The notes beneath the pieces are model-generated. The model saw nothing but the letters and a program-made list of their open reading frames with translations. It had not been told where the DNA came from and did not search any database. This document shows, one piece after another, positions 30,852 through 43,264 of a stretch of 64,000 nt of DNA (its first letter is position 1; each line of letters opens with the position of its first letter). Source of the stretch: Dictyostelium firmibasis (Eukaryota > Evosea > Eumycetozoa > Dictyosteliales > Dictyosteliaceae). A program made the position numbers and the translations under genes. The stretch spans positions 1,137,501-1,201,500 of the forward strand of contig CM069769.1 in NCBI GenBank assembly GCA_036169595.1, given 5' to 3'.

Positions 30852-31812
30852 AAATACAAAAAAACAAAATAAATAGGAATTAAAAAAAGAATAAAAATAA
30901 TAAAAATTGTAAAAATAATATTTAAAAAATTAGATTTTTTTATTTATTTAGATTAATTTTAAAAAACAAATAATTCGCCCTGAATAAGAGAATATAAAAT
31001 TTGTTTCTGGTTGTATGTGAAAAAACTTATGCAATTTTAAAAAAAAAAAAAAAATTAGTATTGATAAAAAAAGAATTAATAATTTACCATAATTATTACT
31101 GCTTTAAGCAACTTTTTTCTGTGGGATATTTTTATGAAAACTTTTTTTCTATTATTTAATATTAGGTTTTGGGATTATCAAGTTTTTTTAAAATTTTGCG
31201 AAAAAAAGAAAAAATAAAAAATGCATTTGGGAAAAGGGGTTTTCACATAAAAAAAAAGATAACGAACAAAAATAAAAAAAAATAAAAAAATAAAATTTTT
31301 TTTTTAAAACAAATAATTCAAAAATATATTAAAAATAAACAAAAAACAAATAAATAAATTAAAAATAATATAAAATATGGTAAATAAATAAAAAAAAATA
31401 AGAAATTTAGTTTTGGTATCAAATCTTTTTCGCATTAAATTTTGCAAAAAAAAAAAAAACAGTTGAAAAAAAAAATAAAAAAAAATAAAAAAATAAAAAA
31501 ATCATTTTCTTTCTCATCCAAATCAGAAATCACAACTTTTATACAGTTTTGTTATTATTTTATTTTTATATATTTTTTTTTAAAAAAACAAAAAAAAAAA
31601 AAAAAACAGCCACAAAACACATTAGCACTTTTCTTTTTTTTCATTTTTTTATTTTTTTATTCAAACACATTGGTATCTTAATTTTATTTTATAAATTTAT
31701 TTAATAAATTTATTTATTAATTTATTTTATATATTTATATTTATATATATATATATATATATATATTTTATTTAATTTAATTAAAAAGATAAATATTTAA
31801 TATTTTAAAAAA
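30852..31812. promoter_or_regulatory. Intergenic region upstream of lipase gene
   Basis: About 960 bp. There is some mixed sequence at 30960-31240 (for example AATTCGCCCTGAATAAGAG and CTGTGGGATATTTTTATG), then A/T runs and an AT alternation at 31738-31766 before the lipase start. Short open frames here are low complexity and I do not accept them as genes. Confidence 0.45.
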
Positions 31813-32778
31813 ATGAATAGTAGTAATAATAAAATGATCAAATCAATAATTTCGTGTATAATAATTTCATTTTTAATGGCAAATCTATGTAATGGTATTA
31901 ATATAAAAGGTGACGAACAAAAACAAGTGAATGTAATGAATTCACTACCAACGTTCCCTTATGATCAAGAGATAGCCGAAAGCTTTGTTCAATATGCATA
32001 TGCTGCATATTGTTATGGACCAGATATTCAAAATTGGAATTGCACAACTTGTAAAAACATACCTGGCTTTAATATAATATCAGCAATTTTTAATATTACA
32101 ACCAACACTCAAGCTTACGTTGGTTACACAAATAATCAAGTAATTGTCTCTTTTCGTGGTTCTATGGATGTTGGTTAGTATTAAATTTATTCAGTTTATT
32201 TTAAATCACCCAAATAGTTATTAACCAATAATCAATGAATAAATGAATTAATGAATAAATCAATCAATGAATTAATTAATGAATTGACCAATTAATCAAT
32301 CAATTATTTAATTGAAAAAAATAAACAATGAAATAAATAGATTCTTGGATTACAAATTTCAAATTTTTAGAAACTATATACCCACCTTATCCACAAGCTA
32401 AAGTTCATGATGGTTTTTATAAGGGTTGGGCTGTAAGTATTAATAGTTTAATTGGAGAAAAGGAAATAAAAAAAAAAGAAAAAAAGAAAAAGAAAAAAAT
32501 TAACTTAACCTAAATAAACAATTTTAAAATTATAGTCAGTTAGTAGTCAAGTTAAATCATCAATAGATATGGCATTGGCAAAATGTGGATCAAATTGTCA
32601 ACAAATCTGGGTTGTTGGTCATAGTTTAGGTGCAGCATTGGCAACATTATGTGTCGCAGAAGTTCAAGGATGGTATACATTACCAGCATATTCCTATACA
32701 TATGGTTCACCTCGTGTTGGTGATTCAAATTTCGTTGAATATTTCAATCAAATTCATAAGAATAATTATCGTGTTGGT

Positions 32779-32810
<32 letters not shown>

Positions 32811-33075
32811 CTCTCAAAAGAAATTACAATTGGGAAGAAGTCATACTAATAAAAGTAATGATTCATTAGTTAATCAACATGATTTGGTTCCACATGTACC
32901 AATGGAAGGCTTATTAGATTATCATCATGTTCCAACAGAAGTATATTATCCCACCAATACCACATACATCGTTTGTAATGATAGTGGTGAGGACCCAATA
33001 TGTTCAGATTCCGTTATAGGTTTAAGTATTTATGACCATCTCCATTACTTTGGAATTCCTTGTTGTTGTAAATAA
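31813..33075 (+). CDS. Secreted class 3 lipase
   Basis: Four exons, 31813-32173, 32341-32432, 32536-32776 and 32870-33075, 299 residues. A signal peptide spans about residues 8-28 (MIKSIISCIIISFLMANLCNG). Lipase_3 landmarks: VIVSFRGSMD, HDGFYKGW, the nucleophile elbow VVGHSLGAAL (Ser about 180), YTYGSPRVGD, NQHDLVPHVP (catalytic Asp) and a C-terminal YDHLHYFG His. The third intron (32777-32869) is open in frame because of a poly-T stretch. Removing it gives YRVVNQHDLVPHVP, the normal family sequence, so the read-through is false. About ten Cys suggest disulfides. The likely role is extracellular or lysosomal lipid ester hydrolysis. Confidence 0.88.
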
Positions 33076-33606
33076 AACTCCTATAAGTGAAATAATATTC
33101 ATTTTATAGAAACCTATCAAATTGATAACGTTTTTTTAAATAGAGTGCTCTATCAATTTCACACTTTTTTTTTTTTTTTTTCAAAATTTATTCACAATTC
33201 AAATTTACAAAATTGGACTTTGTAATGGTGATGGATGTAAATTATTTAAACATAACCATCATTATAACAATAATATTGATGTTTATTTTTCAAACTTTGA
33301 TGTTTTAAGTTAGAAAAAAAAAAAAAATACCAATTTCGTGTGTGAATTACATTTAAAAAAAAATATAAAAAAGAAAAATTAATACCATATTTTAATTTTT
33401 TTATAATAATTTTTATTTATTGTAAACACAGATTTGGTAAAAAAAAAAAAATGTTTATTTGTAGTCTACATTTTTATAAAAAAAAAAAAAAAAAAAAAAA
33501 AATATATTCACACCCCCAGACTACAAACAAATATATTTTTTTATGTCATTCTTTTTATTATTTTCTTCATTTTTTTCTTTGTATTTCAAATTATATAATT
33601 TAAAGA
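33076..33606. promoter_or_regulatory. Upstream region of first Psi-like gene, with inverted promoter element
   Basis: 531 bp. It carries TATTTGTAGTCT at 33456-33467 and its inverted partner AGACTACAAACAAATA at 33518-33533, the latter preceded by CACACCCCC. Read on the minus strand the second copy is TTTGTAGTCTGGGGGTG, a G-box-like element also found upstream of the other two Psi-like genes. The distance from this element to the ATG is about 75 bp. Confidence 0.5.
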
Positions 33607-35840
33607 ATGAATCTACATATTAAATTCTCACTGTTTTTTATATTTTTAAATCTCTTTACAAAAATTGGTAAATATTGCAAGTATTGTAAAAGATAAGCTT
33701 TTTTTACTAATAATACATTTTTTTATAAAAAAAAGTCTTTTCAGCTAGACTCTATTATTATGACACAAATGAAATTAGAAACCCAGATTTTGATATGGTA
33801 ACCTTTTTTTTTTTGCGTAAAAAAATAATAAAAAAAAAATTAATATTAAATATTTTTTTTATAAAAAAAGGATTTAGTTCCAGATAATACATACAATTCC
33901 GATGTTGTACCTACGATTTCTTATGTGAGCCCAGCATTAGGTTATGGTCTTAAATATCCTTATGGTGATAACCCAACATATGATGGGACTGATACATATT
34001 TATTGGTAAATTTTTATTTATTATTGCAAGAAGAAAATAAGATTAAACTATTTCTTTTTTTAAAGATTTTAAACTAAAATCAATACTATTTTATTTTAAA
34101 ATAGATTAACAACCAAACAACATTTAATAAATGGAGTTTTGATGATGATCCACAATATAATTCTGTAGGGGAAGGTAGTTTTTATATTGAAAAAAAGTTT
34201 TACAGTGACCATTTTTTCCCAGGTAATTATAATTTTTTTTGATCAAAAAAAAAAAAAAAATACCAAACAAACAAAAAATATTAAATAGTTCTTTGACTAA
34301 AAAAAATTAAAACAGTTGATGATTTAGGATTTGGTAATGAAGGGGCCGATCATAATTATAAATGGTGCGTTGGCATTGAACTATTTACTAGATTCTATAA
34401 ACTAGAGGCACCATTTAAGGTGCGTGTGTCTCATTCTGATGATTTATTCTTTTACGCTAATGGAAAGTTATTATATTCATACGTTGGAATAACAGAAAGG
34501 GAAAGTGTTACATTTAATTATAATGATTTTTATTTTCCAGGAGGAGAAATACAAACAGTGATTTTTAACTGTAATAGAAAATTTAGACCTGGATATCATC
34601 TCTTTGAGTAAGTGTTTTAATAACCTCTTGGCCATTAAATAAACAGATAATAGAATACTAATTAATTTAATAACAAAATAAATAGGATAGATGCTGATTA
34701 TAGAATTGATTGCCAATTTTTTGATATATGTGGTACTTGTAATGGTAATGGTTCAAGTATGTAATTTTTTATTAAAAATATATATAAATATAACTATAAT
34801 TAATATCAATAATATTCATGTTTTTACTTATTTTATTAAAAAAAGCATGTATATGTAATTCCAATTGGTGTAGCAATGATGAATACCTTTGTTTAAAGAG
34901 AGATTGTATTGATCAATTTAATTGTAGGGAGTCGGATTTGAATTGTACTGAAGAATACCCAGACAACAAATGTATTGCTCAATCGTGTCAGTTGTTTGGT
35001 GGTTGTACTTCTATTTCATGTGATGATCATCATCCTTGTACAATAGATTCTTGTGTTCCGGCTATAGGTTGTATCCATGTATTGATTCCAAACTGTATTC
35101 CATGTGATGATGTTGGATGTGTGACTACAGATCTATGTGAGCCACAAGAATGTGACCCACTAGTAATGGGTGCATGTGTTACCAAACCAATCAATTGCAC
35201 TCATATCAATCCATGTATTATAGGTACATGTAATTCGACAGATGGTCAATGTACTTATGTTGAAATTATTGATTGTGGCTCATCAAGTTCCATTGAATCT
35301 AGTGAAGAGACAACTACAACAACTTCAACCACCGCTTCAACCGCTTCGACAACCGCTTCAACCACCGCTTCAACAACCGCTTCAACAACCGCTTCGACAA
35401 CTGCTTCAACAACTGCTTCGACAACTGCTTCAACAACTGCTTCAACAACCGCTTCAACATCCGAAACAACCGGTTTGACAACTTCAGTTAGTACAACTTC
35501 AACTTTAGGAACAACATTATCTTCAACTTTAGGAACAACGTTATCTTCAACTTTAGGAACATTATCTTCAACACTATCATCTACATCAACTTCAACATCA
35601 TCAACATCAGGCCTTACAACATCATTACCACATGACCCATGTGCAAACAGAAAATGTGGAAAAGGTGAACGTTGTTATAATGTTAAAGAAAGGGCAATAT
35701 GTGTTAAAACAAACTGTTTATCATGTGAAGATTTAAACTGCCAATCACAAGGTTTAAAATGTATCTCATTCAAACTTGATAAACTTCCAAATGATTTATG
35801 TAATGATTGTTGTGAATATGGTGCTACATGTTCCCATTAA
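33607..35840 (+). CDS. Secreted fibro-slime/CTDC protein, Psi-like, copy A
   Basis: Seven exons: 33607-33667, 33736-33797, 33871-34005, 34105-34222, 34316-34607, 34686-34756, 34846-35840; 577 residues. The signal peptide ends VFS|A, which decides the exon 2 acceptor at 33735 over one 9 bases later. A fibro-slime (PA14-related) domain follows: YSDHFFPVDDLGFGNEGADHNYKWC, VSHSDDLFFYANGKL. Then CGTCNGNGSTC, Cys-rich CTDC repeats (CDDHHPCTIDSC), a Thr/Ser stalk with about ten TTAS units and a C-terminal Cys-rich module (RKCGKGERCYN..AICV). No membrane anchor, so secreted. Domain order resembles Psi/prespore-inducing factors of Dictyostelium. Confidence 0.83.
35326..35460. repeat. 12-bp tandem repeat coding Thr-Thr-Ala-Ser
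   Basis: Copies of ACAACYGCTTCR, about ten in a row, in the stalk of Psi-like copy A. They are absent from copies B and C, where the stalk is Thr/Ser rich but not in this unit, so the array expanded after the copies split. It should give dense O-glycosylation. Confidence 0.85.
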
Positions 35841-35982
35841 AATTAAATAAGTTAAAAATAATCTAAAAAAACATTTCAATATTCAAAAATTAAAAGTTTT
35901 CTATTAAAAATATTTCAAAAAAGAATTAATTTGTGTACATAAATGATAAATGTAAATTAAAATTCATTATTATTTATTTTAG

Positions 35983-36014
<32 letters not shown>

Positions 36015-37386
36015 GTATTATTGTTACTATTACCTATTATTATTATTACTATTATTATTATTAGTATTGCTATTATTAATATTATTGTTATTATTAGTAT
36101 TGCTATTGTTATTAATACTGCTTCTTTTTACTTTGTTTTTATATTGTCTACATTTTAAATTATCTAAAAAAAAGTAAAAAAAAAATGAAAAAAAAAAAAG
36201 TGAAAAAAAAAAAGTGAAAAAAAAAAAATAATAGAATAATAAATAAAATAAATTAAAATAAAATAAAAATGAATTTTACATAAATAATATTAAATTTATA
36301 TAGTTAATTTTAAAAAGGGAAAAAAAAAATCACTAACATGTGTAGTGAAATTTTTTTTTTTTTTTCACTAAGAGCTGTAGTGTATTTTTTCATATAATAC
36401 CCTACAACACATTTCAATATTCAAAAATTAAAAGTTTTCTATTAAAAATATTTCAAAAAAGAATTAATTGTGTACATAAATGATAAATGTAAATTAAAAT
36501 TCATTATTATTTATATTAAATTTAAAATTTAAAATTTAATAATAATTTTAATTTAATTTTGGTTTTTTAATTTTTTTTAATTTAAAATTTTTTTAAATTT
36601 TAAATGTTTATTAACCTCAGCTTATATAAGATATATTTTTTTTTTTTTTTTTTATTTTTTGTTTTTCACATTGACATTTATAAATATTTAAAACATTATA
36701 AAATAAATTATCTAACAAATAACAATAATAAAAATAAATAAATAAATAAAAATAAGGACGAAAATAATGTAAACAATCATAATTACAGAGACTAAAAAAT
36801 CATTATTAAGAAAACTATTCCATTATTAATATATAAGGTGATGAAAATGAAATAAAAAACATCGATCCATCAAATAATATAAAGGTGGTAATCAAAAACC
36901 AATGTTTCAATTTTAATATGGGGTATGTTTTTTTCGTTTATTTTTTTAATTTTGAAAATATGGAATATATGCTGTGGGTATGAGTTAATAGTTTTTTTAT
37001 TTTTTATTTTTGTGATATTAATTTTTTTTAATTTAATTAAAATCATTCATCCAAATGTTTAAAAAAAATTGGGGTTACATTTTTTTTTTTACCCACAACA
37101 AAAGTGTGTTTGTAAATTAAAAAAATTATGTAAAAAATTAAAAAAAAAGTAAATAATAAAAAATTTTATAATATCAATTTTTTTTTATCATGTTGATGTG
37201 AATATAACTTTTATTTCCATTGTCTTTTTACTTAATAAATTATGGCTGGAAAATTTGTAGTCTGTGGGTGAATAAATAATTTTTTTTTTTTTTCGATACA
37301 TTTTTTTTTTTTTTTCTGATACATTTTTTTTTTTCATTATTACATTTTTTTTTTTTCATTTAATTATAACTGCTCTTTAAAGTAAA
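35841..37386. promoter_or_regulatory. Intergenic region A-B, with duplicated 3' flank and promoter elements of copy B
   Basis: About 1.5 kb. A ~110 bp block following gene A (about 35866-35976) recurs nearly unchanged at about 36411-36520. The proximal part has G-box-like motifs: GCTGTGGGTATGAG at 36971-36984, ACCCACAACA at 37091-37100 and TTTGTAGTCTGTGGGTG at 37254-37270. The last lies about 115 bp before the copy B ATG. Much of 36520-37386 aligns with the region in front of copy C. Confidence 0.55.
35866..36520 (+). repeat. Direct repeat of ~110 bp flanking a 435-bp spacer
   Basis: Both copies begin CATTTCAATATTCAAAAATT and run through GTACATAAATGATAAATG to TTCATTATTATTTAT; first copy about 35866-35976, second about 36411-36520. 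The spacer has ATT-type repeats and a TTTTCACTAAGAGCTGTAG segment. In B and C the same block is present once but split by a different ~315 bp segment after AAAAAGAATAAATT. Confidence 0.75.
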
Positions 37387-39679
37387 ATGTATCCTAATAA
37401 AAAATTCCCACTGTTTTTTCTGTTATTAAATCTCTTAATAAAATTTGGTAAATAAATAAAAAATTATTACAAAAATAAGGTATTTTTACTTAAATATATT
37501 TTTTTTCTTATATATATAGTCTTTTCAGGTGAATTATATTATTATGATACTACTACAGCAAAAAATCCGGATTTTGATTTAGTAACTTTTTATTATTATT
37601 ATTATTATTTTTATAAAAAATATTTAATGTTAATTTGTGTTTTTTTTTTTTTATTAAAATAGGATCAGGTTCCAGAGGATACATATGTATATAGTTTTAA
37701 TCCCAATATAGGTTGGGGAGGAAAAGGTGCTGGTCTAGAATATCCCTCCGGTAATAATCCAACATTTGATGAATCAAATACATATATATTAGTAAATTAT
37801 AATTATTTTTTAAAGAAAAAAAAAAAAATTAAACTAAAATTTTTTTTTTTTTATTAAAAAAATAAATATTAATATTAATATTTTTAAAATAGGTTCATAA
37901 TCAAACAACTTTTGATCACTGGACATTATTAGAAGATTTTGAATATAATTCTTTTGGACAAGAATATTATAATTATGTTCAATATTTTTACACTGACCGA
38001 TTTTTTCCAGGTAAATATCATTTTTAACAATATTAAAAAAAAACCATTTAATAGTGTTAAAAATCTCTAACTATTATAAAAAATAATAAAATAGTTGATG
38101 GCAAAGGTTTTGGTGACGATGGACTAGATCATAATTATAAATGGTGTATTCGTATTGATCTAAAAACTGAGTTCCCAGATCCAATGATACCATTTCAAGT
38201 GAAGGTGACTCATTCTGATGATTTATTCTTTTTTGTCAATGGTGTATTACAATATTCACTACTTGGAGTAACTGATATTTCAGAATTTACATTAGACTAT
38301 AATTTATTTTATCAACCAAAAATGCCCGTCTTAACTCAAATTTTTAACTGTAATAGAAAATATAGAGCTGGATATCATCACTTTGGGTAAGGATTTTAAA
38401 ATTATATAAAGTAGTATATAGAAAAAAGCAGAAATTATTAATTTAAATTAAACTATAGACTAATTTCTGATTATCCACTTGATTGTAATCATTTTGATCA
38501 ATGTGGTGAATGTAATGGTGATGGATCGTGTATGTATTCTTTTTTTTTAAAAAATATAGCAATAATTAATAATAATATTGATATTTTATTTTTCAACTTT
38601 TTAAAACAGCATGTCTATGCAATACCAATTATTGCTACAATGATGAATACCTTTGTAAAAAGAGACAGTGTATTGATCCAATTACTTGTTTTGATTTTCC
38701 ATTCAATTGTACTGAAGAATACCCAGGTGATCTTTGTATTTCTCAAACGTGTCAGTTATATGTCGGTTGTGAATCTACTGCTATATCATGTGATGATTCT
38801 AATCCATGTACAATAGATTCATGTGATTCAGCTATAGGTTGTATAAATGATTTGATTCCCAACTGTATTCCATGTGATAGCTCTCAATGTTTGACTACAG
38901 ATCTTTGTGAACCACAAGAATGTGATCCACTATTAATGGGCATATGTGTTTCTAAACCATTGAACTGTACTCATATCAATCCTTGTATTTTAGGTGAATG
39001 TGATTCATCAACTGGTCAATGTATTTATGTTGAGATTGTTGGTTGTGGTGGTTCGTCAGGCTCCATTGAAGATTCTAGTCAAGAGTCAACAACAACCGCA
39101 TCAACAATAGGTTCAACAACCTCATCGACAGTGAGTTCAACATCATCCACCTCCACAACCATCTTTTTCTCTACAACTGATTTTTTAGGTTCAACAATTT
39201 CACATGTAACAACAGGTTTACCAACATCAACATCTGGAACAACAGGTTTACCAACAACAACATCCGTTAGTACAACCTCAGAAACTGGTGGTGGAACTAC
39301 ATCACCAACTTCAACAACATCTGTTACCATCACAACCACATTTTCCTCTACAACCACATCATTGGGCTCAACTATTTCATCTACAACAGAAACAGTATCA
39401 TCAACAGGTGGTGTTTCAACAACCAGTTCAACTCTATCGTCTACATCGGGTGTTACAACATCATTACCACATGATCCATGTGTAAGCAGAAAATGTGGAA
39501 AAGGTGAACGTTGTTATAATGTTAAAGAAAGGGCAATATGTGTTAAAACAAACTGTTTATCATGTGAAGATTTAAACTGCCAATCACAAGGTTTAAAATG
39601 TATCTCATTCAAACTTGATAAACTTCCAAATGATTTATGTAATGATTGTTGTGAATATAGTGCTACATGTTCCAATTAA
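37387..39679 (+). CDS. Secreted fibro-slime/CTDC protein, Psi-like, copy B
   Basis: Seven exons: 37387-37447, 37520-37581, 37663-37791, 37893-38010, 38095-38386, 38459-38529, 38610-39679; 600 residues. Intron phases are identical to copy A. The signal peptide ends VFS|G. Fibro-slime landmarks: YTDRFFPVDGKGFGDDGLDHNYKWC and VTHSDDLFFFVNGVL; CGECNGDGSSC; CTDC-type CDDSNPCTIDSC; Thr/Ser stalk; and a final Cys-rich module whose last 64 residues or so are almost the same as in A and C. It is most similar to copy C over the whole transcribed unit, so B and C are the youngest pair. Expected to be secreted; developmental role inferred from family and promoter. Confidence 0.83.
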
Positions 39680-40962
39680 AATTAAATAAGTTAAAAATAA
39701 TCTAAAAAAACATTTCAATATTCAAAAAATTAAAAGTTTTCTATTAAAAATATTTCAAAAAAAGAATAAATTCTCTCTATATTTTTTTTGTAATTTTATT
39801 AATTTTTTTTGGCTTTTTTTAATCGGTTGGGTTGATGTTTTTTATTTCTTATTTTTTTTTTTAGTAATAGTTTTTTCATTTTTATTATAATTATTTTTTT
39901 TAAAAATATATAATAATAAAAATACTTTATAGATCTATGCTTTTGATGTTATTCACTTTTTTATATTGTATTATAGAAATAGATTTTTGTTTTCTTTTTC
40001 TTTAACAGATATCTCTTATATTTTTTGTGATTATTATAATAAATTAACTACATATATTGTTTTTTTTTTTTTTTTTTTTTACTAAATGTTTTATGTGTAC
40101 ATAAATGAGAAATGTTAATTAAAATACATTATTATTTATTTTAAAATTAATTAATAAATTTAATAATAATTTTAATTTAATTTTGATTTTTTTTACATGA
40201 AAAAAATTTTTAATTTTAAAAATTTTATTAACCTCAATAGAAACAAAATATTTTTTTTTTTTTTTTTTGTTTTTCACATTATAAATATTTAAACATTATA
40301 AAATATATTATCTATCAAATAACAACAATAAAAATAAATAAATAAATAAAAATAAGGACGAAAATAATGTAAACAATCATAATTATAGAGACTAAAAAAA
40401 TCACCTCCATCTACTATTTTTTTTATTTCAATAATAATCATTATTAAGAAAACTATTCCATTATTAATATATAAGGTGATGAAAATGAAATTAACAAAAC
40501 ATCGATCCATCAAATAATATAAAGGTGGTAATCAAAAACCAATGTTTCAATTTAAATATGGGGTATGTTTTTTTCGTTTATTTTTTAAAATTTTGAAAAT
40601 ATGGAATATATGCTGTGGGTAAGAGTTAATAATTTTTTTTTCACTATTTTTGTGCTATTAATTTTTTTTTTCAATTAAAATTGTAACATTTTTTTTTTTT
40701 TTTTAACCCACTACATAATCGTGTTTGTAAATTAAAAAATTATGTAAAAATATTAAAAAAAATAAAAACAAAAGTAAATTATAATATCAATTATTTTTCA
40801 TGTTGATGTGAATATTACTTTTATTACCATTGTTTTTTTTACTTTGTAGTCTGTGGGGTGAATAAATAATTTTTTTCATTTTTTTATTTTTTTTTAATAC
40901 TTTTTTTTTTTCATTGTCACTATTATTTTTTTCATTTAATTATAACTGTTCTTTAAAGTAAA
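39680..40962. promoter_or_regulatory. Intergenic region B-C, promoter of copy C
   Basis: About 1.28 kb, near-copy of the sequence on the other sides of the duplicated unit. It holds GCTGTGGGTAAGAG at 40613-40626, a diverged AACCCACTACA near 40703, and TTTGTAGTCTGTGGGGTG at 40843-40860, about 100 bp before the ATG. Compared with A-B it carries an extra ~47 bp segment (40402-40436 region, ATCACCTCCATCTAC). Confidence 0.55.
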
Positions 40963-43264
40963 ATGTATCCCAATAAAAAATTCCCACTGTTTTTTCTGTT
41001 ATTAAATCTCTTAATAAAATTTGGTAATTAAATAAAAACCATTCCAAAAATAAGGTATTTTTACTTATATATATATTTTTTTTCTTATAAATAAAGTCTT
41101 TTCAGGAGAATTATATTATTATGATACTACTGCAGCAAAAAATCCGGATTTTGATTTAGTAACTTTTTTTTATTATTTTTATTTTTAAAAATATTTAATG
41201 TTAATTTGTGTTTTTTTTTATTAAAATAGGATAACGTTCCAGAGAATACATATGTATATAGTTTTAATCCCACAATAGGTTGGGGAACAAAAGGTGCTGG
41301 TCTCGAATATCCTTCCGGTAATAATCCAACATTTGATGAATCAAATACATATATATTAGTAAATTATAATTATTTATAAAAGAAAAAAATACAACTAAAT
41401 TTATTTTTTTTAAAAAAAATAAATATTAATAATATTTTTAAAATAGGTTCATAATCAAACAACTTTTGATCACTGGACATTATTAGAAGATTTTGAATAT
41501 AATTCTTTTGGACAACAATATTATAATTATGATCAATTTTTTTACACTGACCAATTTTTTCCAGGTAAATATCATTTTTAACAATATTAAAAAAAAAACC
41601 ATCAAATTGTTGAAAATCTAACTATTGTAAAAAAACAATAAAATAGTTGATGGTTTAGGTTTTGGTGACGATGGACTAGATCATAATTATAAATGGTGTA
41701 TTCGTATTGATCTAAAAACTGAATTCCAAGATCCCATTGTACCATTTCAAGTGGAGGTGTCTCATTCTGATGATTTATTCTTTTTTGTCAATGGTGTATT
41801 ATATTATTCACTACTTGGAGCAACTGATATTTCACGATTTTCATTGGACTATAATTTATTTTATCAACCAAAAATGCCCGTCTTAACTCAAATTTTTAAC
41901 TGTAATAGAAAATATAGAGCTGGATATCATCACTTTGGGTAAGGATTTTAATATTATATAAAGTAGTATATAGAAAAAAGCAGAAATTATTAATTAAAAT
42001 TAAACTATAGACTAGTTTCTGATTATCCACTTGATTGTCATTTTTTTGATCAATGTGGTGTTTGTAATGGTGATGGATCGTGTATGTATTCTTTTTTTTA
42101 AAAAAAAATATAGCAATAATTAATAATAATATTGATATTTTATATTTCAACTTTAAAAAAGCATGTCTATGTACTACAAATTATTGCTACAGTGATGAAT
42201 ACCTTTGTATAAAGAGAGAGTGTATTGATCCAATTACTTGTTTTGATTCTGCATTCAATTGTACTGAAGTATACCCAGGTGATCTTTGTATTTCTCAATC
42301 GTGTCAGTTGTATGCCGGTTGTGCTTCTACTGCTATATCATGTGATGATTCTAATCCTTGTACAATAGATTCATGTGATCCAGCTATAGGTTGTATAAAT
42401 GATTTGATTCCCAACTGTATTCCATGTGATAACTCTCCATGTTTGACTACAGATCTTTGTGAACCTCAAGAATGTGATCCACTATTAATGGGCATATGTG
42501 TTTCTAAACCATTGAACTGTACTCATATCAATCCTTGTATTTTAGGTGAATGTGATTCATCAACTGGTCAATGTATTTATGTTGAGATTGTTGGTTGTGG
42601 TGGTTCATCAAGCTCCATTGAAGATTCTAGTCAAGAGTCAACAACAACAGCATCGACAGTGGGTTCAACAACCTCATCGACAGTGAGTTCAACATCATCC
42701 ACCTCCACAACCATCTTTTTCACTACAACAGATTTTTTAGGTTCAACAATTTCACATGTAACAACAGGTTTACCAACATCAACATCTGGAACAACAGGTT
42801 TACCAACAACAACATCAGTTAGTACAACCTCAGAAACTGGTGGCGGAACTACATCACCTACTTTAACGGCATCTACAATTTCATCAACAGTGAGCTCAAC
42901 AACATCTGTTACCATCACAACCACCTTTTCCTCTACAACCGCATCATTGGGCTCAACTATTTCATCTACAACGGAAACAGTATCATCAACAGGTGGTGTT
43001 TCAACAGCCAGTTCAACTCTATCGTCTACATCGGGTGTTACAACATCATTGCCACATGATCCTTGTGCAAACAGAAAATGTGGAAAAGGTGAACGTTGTT
43101 ATAATGTTAAAGAAAGGGCAATATGTGTTAAAACAAACTGTTTATCATGTGAAGATTTAAACTGCCAATCACAAGGTTTAAAATGTATCTCATTCAAACT
43201 TGATAAACTTCCAAATGATTTATGTAATGATTGTTGTGAATATAGTGCTACATGTTCCAATTAA
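40963..43264 (+). CDS. Secreted fibro-slime/CTDC protein, Psi-like, copy C
   Basis: Seven exons: 40963-41023, 41097-41158, 41230-41358, 41447-41564, 41647-41938, 42011-42081, 42162-43264; 611 residues. Exon sizes 2 to 6 equal those of copy B exactly. Differences from B are mostly scattered substitutions plus one short Thr/Ser insertion in the stalk (around 42868-42900). The C-terminal module reads RKCGKGERCYNVKERAICVK as in A and B. Secreted, Cys-rich and heavily O-glycosylated by prediction. Its second exon acceptor is AAATAAAG (41096), weaker than B's TATATATAG, with a second AG 9 bases on. Confidence 0.83.

Noticed and set aside
31442-31681. 79-codon open frame before the lipase
   Set aside because: Lys, Phe and Asn low complexity from A and T runs; no domain and no splice evidence.
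37091-37160. ACCCACAAC as an upstream element (DUSE) for a class I small RNA
   Set aside because: The 60-70 bp beyond it are A/T runs with no paired ends or conserved small-RNA motif, and the motif is better explained as one of the repeated G-boxes.
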